DNA of 64,000 bases from SBBG01 sp033717875 (lineage in GTDB: Bacteria; Pseudomonadota; Gammaproteobacteria; Ga0077554; Ga007554), in NCBI GenBank assembly GCA_033717875.1, contig JADDKJ010000001.1:98478-162477 (forward strand), read 5' to 3'. Shown one piece after another: positions 58,345 to 64,000 of the stretch. The position numbers and the translations under genes are program-made. The stretch's first letter is position 1. Every line of letters starts with the position of its first letter. A model generated the notes under the pieces. That model was not told the DNA's origin. It ran no database searches and was given only the letters and a program-made list of their open reading frames with translations.

Positions 58345-61300
58345 ATGTTGAACAAGATCGTCGATTTCTCTTTGCGTTATAAAGTGCTGGTGCTGGCGGC
58401 CTTCGCGCTGGTGATTTTCCTGGGGGTGAGGGCTTGGCAGAAAGTGCCGCTGGATGCCTTTCCCGATGTCACACCGGTGCAGGTGAGCGTGTACACCGAA
58501 TCGCCGGGCCTTGCCTCCGAGGACGTGGAAAAGCTGCTCACTTTCCCCATCGAGACCGCCGTGGCGGGGTTGCCCGGTGTGCAGGAAATCCGCTCAGTCT
58601 CGCTGTTCGGCCTTTCCTACGTCAGTGTGTATTTCAGGGATGGCATGGACATCTATTTCGCCCGCCGCCTGATGAGCGAAAAGCTGTTAGAAGCCAAGGC
58701 GCGCATTCCGCAAGGCTATGGCGAGCCGGTATTGGGACCGAACACCTCCGGCCTCGGCCAGGTGTTCTGGTACACCATCGAGGCGGCGGACAAAAAGCTT
58801 TCAGAGATGGATCTGCGCACCCTTCAGGACTGGAGCGTGCGCCTGGTGCTGAGGACGACGCCCGGCGTGGATGACGTGATCTCCTGGGGCGGCCACGAAA
58901 AACAGTACCAGGTGCTCATCGACCCGAACAAGCTGATCAAGTACGGCCTGACCTTCAAGGAGGTGATGGTCGCCATCGGCCTGAATAATCGCCAGGTGGG
59001 CGGCCAGTATGTGAACCTCGGCCAGGAGCAATACCTGGTGCGCGGGTTGGGACTGGTTGCGGATACGCGCGATATCGGAAACATCGTCATCACCCAGCGC
59101 GAGAGCACGCCGGTGTATGTGCGCGACGTGGCGGAGGTGAAGGAGGCGCCCAGATTGCGTACCGGGGCCATCACCAGGGATGGCCGGGAGGTGGTGCTGG
59201 GCATGGCCCTCGCGCGCATCGGAGAGAACGCCCAGAACGTCGTGGAGGCGGTCAAGGAAAAGCTGGCGGTGGTCAAGGCGTCCTTGCCGGACGGCGTCAG
59301 CCTGCGACAGGTCTACGACCGCACCGAGCTGATCGGCAAGGCCATCGCCATGGCCGACCGAGCGATGATCGAGGGCGCGCTGCTGGTGATTGCGGTGCTG
59401 TTCCTGTTCCTGGGGGAGGTGCGCTCCGCGCTGATCGTGGTGGTCGCCATCCCGATGGCGCGCCTGATCGCCTTCATTTTCATGGACGAATACGGCGTCT
59501 CCGCCAACCTGATGTCGCTGGGCGGTCTCATCGTAGGGCTGGGCATGACCATCGACGGCCCGGTGGTGCTGGTGGAGAATGCCTTTCGTACGCTATCCCA
59601 CCATGCCGGGAAGACGGTCAACCGCAGCCAGGTGGTGCTGGAGGCGGCGCGCGAGGTGATGAATCCCATCGCCTTCGGCGTGCTGATCATCATCGTGGTA
59701 TTCCTGCCCCTGTTCGCCCTGACCGGTCTGGAGGGCAAGCTGTTCAAGCCCCTGGCGCTGAACATGACCTTTGCCATGATCGGCTCGCTGATCCTCACCG
59801 TAACCCTGATCCCGGTATTGGCGGCGCTGGGGTTGCGGGCGAAACGGGAGCGCGAACCGTTCATCGTGGCATGGCTGCGGCAGCGCTATACACCCCTCTT
59901 GCAGTGGGTACTCGATCACAAACGGCCGGTGACGATCGGTTCCGCACTGCTGTTTGCCGGTTCGCTGTCTCTTTTTCCGTTCCTGGGCAAGGAATTCATG
60001 CCCACGCTGCAAGAGCAGGCGATCATGTTCCGGGTGACCAGCATCCCTTCCACCTCCCTCGAAGAATCGGTGCGCATTTCCGAGGGCATCGAACAGGCGC
60101 TGAAGGCCTTTCCCCAGGTCAAATACAGCCTGGCCCTGATCGGACGGCCCGAGAAGCTGGAGACGGTGGATGTGAATTACATGGAAATCCTGGTGGACCT
60201 CAAACCCCAGGAGCAGTGGCCCAAAAAAATCAGCTACCAGGCCCTCACCCGCAAAATGCAGGAGGCCGCCGAACAGGCTGCGCCCAATGCCGTCATCGCG
60301 GCCACCCAACCCATCCAGATGCGGGTGGAAGAGCTGATCTCCGGGGTGAGGGCGACGCTGGTGGCCAAGATCTACGGCGAGGACCTCGCCACGCTGGGCC
60401 GCCTTGCCGCCGAGGTCAAGGCGGCGATCGAAACGGTGCCGGGGGCAGCCGATCTGTCCCTGGAAGCCAACATCGGCAAGCCGCAGATGGTGGTACGGGT
60501 AAACCGGGAAGCAGCGGCGCGCCTGGGTCTCAACGCCGATGACATCCTCGAAGTGGTGCAGGCCGGCATCGGCGGCAAGGCGGTGAGTACCCTCATCGAC
60601 GGGATGAAGCGCTTCGACATCCAGGTATGGCTTGCCCCCGGCTTCCGTAACAGCGTGGAAGCCATCAATAACATCCCGATCCGCACCCCGGGCGGCGCGC
60701 TGGTGCCGTTGTCCCGCGTCGCATCGGTGGAACTGGGCGAAGGGTACTCCTTCGTGCGCCGCGAACAGTTGCAGCGTTACGCCGTGGTCCAGATGGACGT
60801 GCAGGGCCGGGACGTGGACGGCTTCGTGAAGGAGGCGGAAGCCGCCATCAAGCAGAAGGTGAAGTTGCCCGCCGGTTACTGGATCGAATGGGGCGGCGCC
60901 TTCGAGAATCAGCAGCGTGCCATGGCCAAGCTCGCGGTGATCGTGCCGCTCACCATCGGGCTGATTTTTATCCTGCTTTATACCGCGTTCAACTCGGTGA
61001 AGTACGCCACGCTGATCATCGCCAACGTGCCCTTCGCCGCGATTGGCGGCATCCTGTCCCTGTTCGTGAGCGGCCAGTATCTCTCGGTGCCGGCCGCCGT
61101 TGGTTTCATCGCCGTGTTCGGCGTGGCAATGCTCAACGGCATCGTGCTGATCTCGTTCCTGAATGGCTTGCGCCAGCGGGGGATAGGCATCCGCGAGACG
61201 GTGGTGACCGGTGCGACACTGCGCCTGCGCCCGGTATTGATGACGGCGCTGGTGGAGATCCTCGGTCTCATCCCGTTTCTGCTCGCCACCGGCGTGGGTT

Positions 61301-61437
61301 CGGAGATCCTGCGCCCGCTGGCGACGGTGGTGGTGGGCGGACTGTTCACCTCCACCGCGCTGACGTTACTTTTGCTGCCGCTCATGTACGAATGGCTGGA
61401 GAACCGCGCAGAACGCCGGGGCCGCACAGAAACATGA
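58345..61437 (+). CDS. czcA: Heavy-metal RND pump, CzcA-like
   Basis: A 1030-residue proton-driven pump of the heavy-metal efflux branch. It opens FSLRYKVLVLAAFALVIFLGVRAWQKVPLDAFPDVTPVQVSVYTESPGL, typical of CzcA/CusA, and has the helix-4 segment GGLIVGLGMTIDGPVVLVENAF with the proton-relay aspartate, plus the C-terminal group VGFIAVFGVAMLNGIVLISFLNGLRQRGI. The subclass (Co/Zn/Cd against Cu/Ag) cannot be fixed safely. The P-type ATPase that follows suggests Co, Zn or Cd. ATG 58345 has GGAG upstream. Confidence 0.92.
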   Translation: MLNKIVDFSLRYKVLVLAAFALVIFLGVRAWQKVPLDAFPDVTPVQVSVYTESPGLASEDVEKLLTFPIETAVAGLPGVQEIRSVSLFGLSYVSVYFRDGMDIYFARRLMSEKLLEAKARIPQGYGEPVLGPNTSGLGQVFWYTIEAADKKLSEMDLRTLQDWSVRLVLRTTPGVDDVISWGGHEKQYQVLIDPNKLIKYGLTFKEVMVAIGLNNRQVGGQYVNLGQEQYLVRGLGLVADTRDIGNIVITQRESTPVYVRDVAEVKEAPRLRTGAITRDGREVVLGMALARIGENAQNVVEAVKEKLAVVKASLPDGVSLRQVYDRTELIGKAIAMADRAMIEGALLVIAVLFLFLGEVRSALIVVVAIPMARLIAFIFMDEYGVSANLMSLGGLIVGLGMTIDGPVVLVENAFRTLSHHAGKTVNRSQVVLEAAREVMNPIAFGVLIIIVVFLPLFALTGLEGKLFKPLALNMTFAMIGSLILTVTLIPVLAALGLRAKREREPFIVAWLRQRYTPLLQWVLDHKRPVTIGSALLFAGSLSLFPFLGKEFMPTLQEQAIMFRVTSIPSTSLEESVRISEGIEQALKAFPQVKYSLALIGRPEKLETVDVNYMEILVDLKPQEQWPKKISYQALTRKMQEAAEQAAPNAVIAATQPIQMRVEELISGVRATLVAKIYGEDLATLGRLAAEVKAAIETVPGAADLSLEANIGKPQMVVRVNREAAARLGLNADDILEVVQAGIGGKAVSTLIDGMKRFDIQVWLAPGFRNSVEAINNIPIRTPGGALVPLSRVASVELGEGYSFVRREQLQRYAVVQMDVQGRDVDGFVKEAEAAIKQKVKLPAGYWIEWGGAFENQQRAMAKLAVIVPLTIGLIFILLYTAFNSVKYATLIIANVPFAAIGGILSLFVSGQYLSVPAAVGFIAVFGVAMLNGIVLISFLNGLRQRGIGIRETVVTGATLRLRPVLMTALVEILGLIPFLLATGVGSEILRPLATVVVGGLFTSTALTLLLLPLMYEWLENRAERRGRTET

Positions 61438-61460
61438 CAATTCGAAGAGGACATGGACCC

Positions 61461-63392
61461 ATGAGGCAAGATGAAGAAACAAGGGAAGCTGCCGGTTTCG
61501 CAGGCCCCTGGTGGCGCTATCCAACTTTGCGCAATGCGTTGCTGGCGGGCTTGATCGCGGCTGTGGGTTTCGTGGCGGCACATCTGGGGCTGATTGCGGA
61601 GACCGTCGAGAATCTTTTCTACTGGCTTGCAATCCCGCTCGGTGGCTGGCACTGGGCGCGGGAGGGGCTGGGGGAGCTTGTCGAAGAACGCGAGGTCGGC
61701 ATCGAGATCCTGATGCTGGCAGCGACGATGGGCGCGGGCCTGCTGGGCTTGTGGGACGAGGCGGCGGCGCTCGTGTTTCTCTACGGCACAGCCGAAGGTG
61801 TCGAGGAATATACCTACGCGCGCACGCGCGCGAGCATCCGCGCGCTGCTCGACCTCGCTCCCAAGGAGGCGCGCGTGCTGCGCGACGGCCGGGAGATCAC
61901 TGTCCCGGCGCAGACGCTGTTGGCCGGGGACATCTTGGTCGTGCGGCCAGGCGAGTCCATCCCAACGGATGGCATCATCCGCTCGGGTACATCGAGCCTC
62001 GACGAATCCCCCGTTACGGGCGAATCCGTCCCTGTGGACAAGGGGCCGGGCATGAAGGTCTTCGCCGCTTCGATCAACCGCCAGGGGGCATTGGAAGTCG
62101 TGGCTACAACCGCGTTCGCCGACAACACGCTGTTCAAGATCATCCACCTCGTCGAGGAAGCGCAGGAGCAAAAAGGCCGGGCGCAACAATGGATCGAGCG
62201 CTTCGGCCACCGTTACAGCCCTGCGGTGCTGGCGACCTCCCTACTCTTTCTCGCCACTCCCTGGCTGTTCGATCTCCCCTGGGAAGAATGGTCGCAGCGG
62301 GCGGTGGTGCTGCTGGTGGCAGCGGCGCCCTGCGCGCTCATCATGTCCATGCCGATTGCCATGGCCGCCGGCATCGGTGCCGCCGGTCGCCGGGGCATCC
62401 TGATCAAGGGCGGTGCGCACCTGGAGCATCTGGGCATGATCAGTGTGGTCGCCTTCGACAAGACCGGAACGCTTACCCACGGCGAGCCGGCAGTGACCGA
62501 TGTCGTCCTCTTGCAAGACGCTACCGAGGATCTTCTGGCGCTTGCCGCCGGACTGGAGCACTACTCCGAGCATCCTCTGGCGCAGGCCATACTCCGGCAC
62601 GCCGAGGCGGCGGGCATCGGGCCGCTTGCGGTACAGGGATTCGAGGCGCTCACCGGTGCCGGCGCAAAAGGAACAGTCGGTGAAACCACCTGGTACATCG
62701 GCAACCCCGACCTGTTCCAACGGTTGGGAGCGGATCTCGCGACGGTCGAGGCGCGCATCGGCGCCCTCCAGGAGGAGGGCAAGACGGTGGTGCTGCTCGG
62801 CAACGCGCAGCGGCTGCTCGGTCTGATCGCGCTGCGCGATTCCATCCGCACCGGCGTGACGGAGGTGATTGCCGCGCTGCATGGAATGGGCGTGCGCACC
62901 GCGATGCTGACCGGCGACAATGCGCGTGCCGCCCACGCCGTCGCCCGCCAGCTCGGCATCGACGATATACGCGCCGGTCTGAAACCTGAAGACAAGGTCG
63001 CCGCCGTGCGGCAACTGGAGGAACAACACGGCGCCGTGCTCATGGTGGGCGACGGCATCAACGACGCCCCGGCGCTCGCCGCCGCCACCTGCGGCATGGC
63101 GATGGGCGCAGCCGGCACCGACGCCGCCATCGAGGCGGCGGACATCGCCCTCATGGCCGATGATCTTGCCAAGGTGATCGAGGCCCTGCGTCTCGGACGC
63201 AAGGCGCGGCGCGTGAGCGCGCAGAACATTGTCTTCTCGCTCCTCGTGCTCGCCGTCATGATTCCGCTTGCGCTCGGCGGCATTCTCGGCGTCACCGCCA
63301 CGGTACTCGTGCATGAGATGAGCGAACTGCTGGCCGTAGCCAACGGGTTGCGCGTCGCCCGCCTGCGCATCGAGCCGGACGCGAGAACTTGA
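61461..63392 (+). CDS. P1B-type heavy-metal ATPase with APC motif and no N-terminal metal domain
   Basis: A 643-residue metal-transporting ATPase. It has VTGES, the phosphorylated D333 (AFDKTGTLTHGE), SEHPLA, MLTGDNARA, GDGINDAPALA and about six to eight helices. The metal-site motif in the membrane reads A289-P290-C291 (AAAPCALIMSMP) where Zn/Cd pumps have CPC and P1B-4 pumps have SPC. The last helices carry VLVHEMSELL, with the HE of P1B-4 pumps. The soluble N-terminal CxxC domain is absent. The protein is closest to the P1B-4 plan, perhaps for Co2+, Zn2+ or Cd2+. ATG 61461 follows GAGG; 61434 is an alternative. The N-terminal open frame back to 60888 is czcA read in another frame. Confidence 0.88.
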   Translation: MRQDEETREAAGFAGPWWRYPTLRNALLAGLIAAVGFVAAHLGLIAETVENLFYWLAIPLGGWHWAREGLGELVEEREVGIEILMLAATMGAGLLGLWDEAAALVFLYGTAEGVEEYTYARTRASIRALLDLAPKEARVLRDGREITVPAQTLLAGDILVVRPGESIPTDGIIRSGTSSLDESPVTGESVPVDKGPGMKVFAASINRQGALEVVATTAFADNTLFKIIHLVEEAQEQKGRAQQWIERFGHRYSPAVLATSLLFLATPWLFDLPWEEWSQRAVVLLVAAAPCALIMSMPIAMAAGIGAAGRRGILIKGGAHLEHLGMISVVAFDKTGTLTHGEPAVTDVVLLQDATEDLLALAAGLEHYSEHPLAQAILRHAEAAGIGPLAVQGFEALTGAGAKGTVGETTWYIGNPDLFQRLGADLATVEARIGALQEEGKTVVLLGNAQRLLGLIALRDSIRTGVTEVIAALHGMGVRTAMLTGDNARAAHAVARQLGIDDIRAGLKPEDKVAAVRQLEEQHGAVLMVGDGINDAPALAAATCGMAMGAAGTDAAIEAADIALMADDLAKVIEALRLGRKARRVSAQNIVFSLLVLAVMIPLALGGILGVTATVLVHEMSELLAVANGLRVARLRIEPDART

Positions 63393-63403
63393 CTAGGCAG
63401 TTA

Positions 63404-63427
63404 ATATATGCGTACTATTGCATATAT
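63404..63427 (+). promoter_or_regulatory. Inverted repeat, likely ArsR operator
   Basis: ATATATGC-GTACTATT-GCATATAT, perfect eight-base arms with an eight-base spacer. It overlaps the start codon of the regulator at 63426, the usual place for autoregulation by ArsR-family proteins. Confidence 0.68.
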
Positions 63428-63788
63428 GAAAACCGCTGATTTTTTCAAGATCCTCGCCGAGCCGACCCGCTATCGGCTCCTGCACGCCCTCACCGTGGGC
63501 GAGTTCTGTGTGTGCGAGCTGGTGGACGCCATTCAGGCTCCACAGTACGCCGTGTCCCGGCATCTCGCGGGGTTGCGCAAGGGCGGGTGGGTGACGGAGC
63601 GGCGCGATGGCACATGGATCTACTACCGGCTCGCCTCCGGGCACGCCGCCTTGATCAAGGACGTCATCCGGCTCGCCGTCAAGCATGGGCGTGATGCGGA
63701 GATGCTGGCGAAAGACGGGCAGCGCCTGAAAAAGCGTCTGACGCTACGCGAGAGCGGGCGGTGTGTGCTGGGCTATGACGAGATTTAG
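63426..63788 (+). CDS. ArsR/SmtB-family metal-sensing repressor
   Basis: A 120-residue winged-helix repressor. The core LAEPTRYRLLHALTVGEFCVCELVDAIQAPQYAVSRHLAGLRKGGWVTERRDGTWIYYRLA is standard for ArsR. The recognition-side loop carries CVC (EFCVCELV), which is the arsenite-binding cysteine pair in ArsR and a cadmium/lead-type site in related proteins. ATG 63408 is open in frame but would place the start within the operator, so 63426 is preferred. The gene follows the ATPase on the same strand. It may control the metal operon or a lost arsenic cluster. Confidence 0.88.
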   Translation: MKTADFFKILAEPTRYRLLHALTVGEFCVCELVDAIQAPQYAVSRHLAGLRKGGWVTERRDGTWIYYRLASGHAALIKDVIRLAVKHGRDAEMLAKDGQRLKKRLTLRESGRCVLGYDEI

Positions 63789-63820
63789 GATTTTTTTGGC
63801 TCTTTTGAAATTCGAGTGGG

Positions 63821-64000
63821 TTAGCGCGCCACATGGGGATTAAGCTTCGAGAAGTCGAGCTTTCCGGCGATCAGGAAGATCACGGTACGGATCGTGCTGA
63901 ATTTGCCGTAGCCGCGCGCCTTGCGCTTGGCGGATTGAAACAGCCCATTGAGTGCCTCCAGGAAGCCGTTGGTCTGGCGGGTCTGGGCCCAGGCAACAAT
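63821..64000 (-). mobile_element. ISL3-type transposase, C-terminal fragment at window edge
   Basis: The reverse strand gives 59 residues up to the stop at 63821: VAWAQTRQTNGFLEALNGLF, then ARGYGKFSTIRTVIFLIAGKLDFSKLNPHVAR. The LNGLFQSAKRKARGYxxFxTxRTxIYxxxGKL pattern is that of the ISL3-family C-terminus. The rest lies beyond the window, so intactness cannot be judged. An end-like GGCTCTTTTGAAATTCGAGT lies just outside the stop at 63798-63817. Confidence 0.82.

Noticed and set aside
60888..61460. N-terminal extension of the P-type ATPase
   Set aside because: This part is czcA in another frame; the ATPase has its own ribosome binding site before 61461.

Overview
The window reads as a chromosomal segment of a motile, moderately GC-rich gammaproteobacterium. 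The evidence is a polar-type flagellar export cluster (fliG-fliH-fliI-fliJ), the gene order truA-trpF-trpB-trpA-accD, a PEP-CTERM protein, a rhombosortase and an Mrp antiporter operon. I cannot name the genus. I recognised no rRNA, tRNA or CRISPR array.

Layout. 0-2.8 kb: the end of fliG, then fliHIJ. 2.9-16.2 kb: a chemotaxis cluster behind a sigma-28-like promoter: STAS protein, cheY, cheA, cheW, a small acidic ORF, a soluble globin/PAS chemoreceptor, cheR, cheD, cheB, a second receptor-like protein, and an HsbA/HsbR-like partner-switching pair. 16.3-30.2 kb: an accessory stretch rich in repeats. It holds a ThDP enzyme with a palindromic repeat inserted in its reading frame, a DUF4160/DUF2442 pair, a REP-associated tyrosine transposase (RAYT), two divergent citrate-synthase-like genes, a frameshifted TonB receptor with a periplasmic binding protein and a hybrid histidine kinase, a displaced fliK, and a peroxiredoxin. 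30.3-34.4 kb: an RND efflux pair. 34.4-40.5 kb: a secreted protein, truA, a hicAB toxin-antitoxin pair wedged before trpF, then trpBA and accD. 40.5-49 kb: three S8 proteases, a small secreted protein, a rhombosortase and a PEP-CTERM protein. 49.2-55 kb: the Mrp operon. 55-64 kb: an IS5-type remnant, a czc-like heavy-metal RND system, a P1B-type ATPase, an ArsR regulator, and the end of an ISL3-type transposase.

The most notable structure is repetitive DNA. Sixteen full copies and one half copy of a ~20-24 bp palindrome (core GGTGCG...CGCACC) lie between 2.3 and 30.2 kb, mostly as head-to-head pairs, and they bracket the RAYT that probably mobilises them. I saw none in the last 34 kb. Two ~180 bp MITE-like foldback elements (11.46 and 29.42 kb) and a fragment (24.84 kb) share a subterminal signature. 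A third palindromic family (CCCTC...GAGGG) occurs three times, once inside a coding sequence. The PEP-CTERM gene has a sigma-54-like promoter and two upstream copies of TGTAAAGTWTTCCGACA, a good candidate for an enhancer-driven regulatory region.
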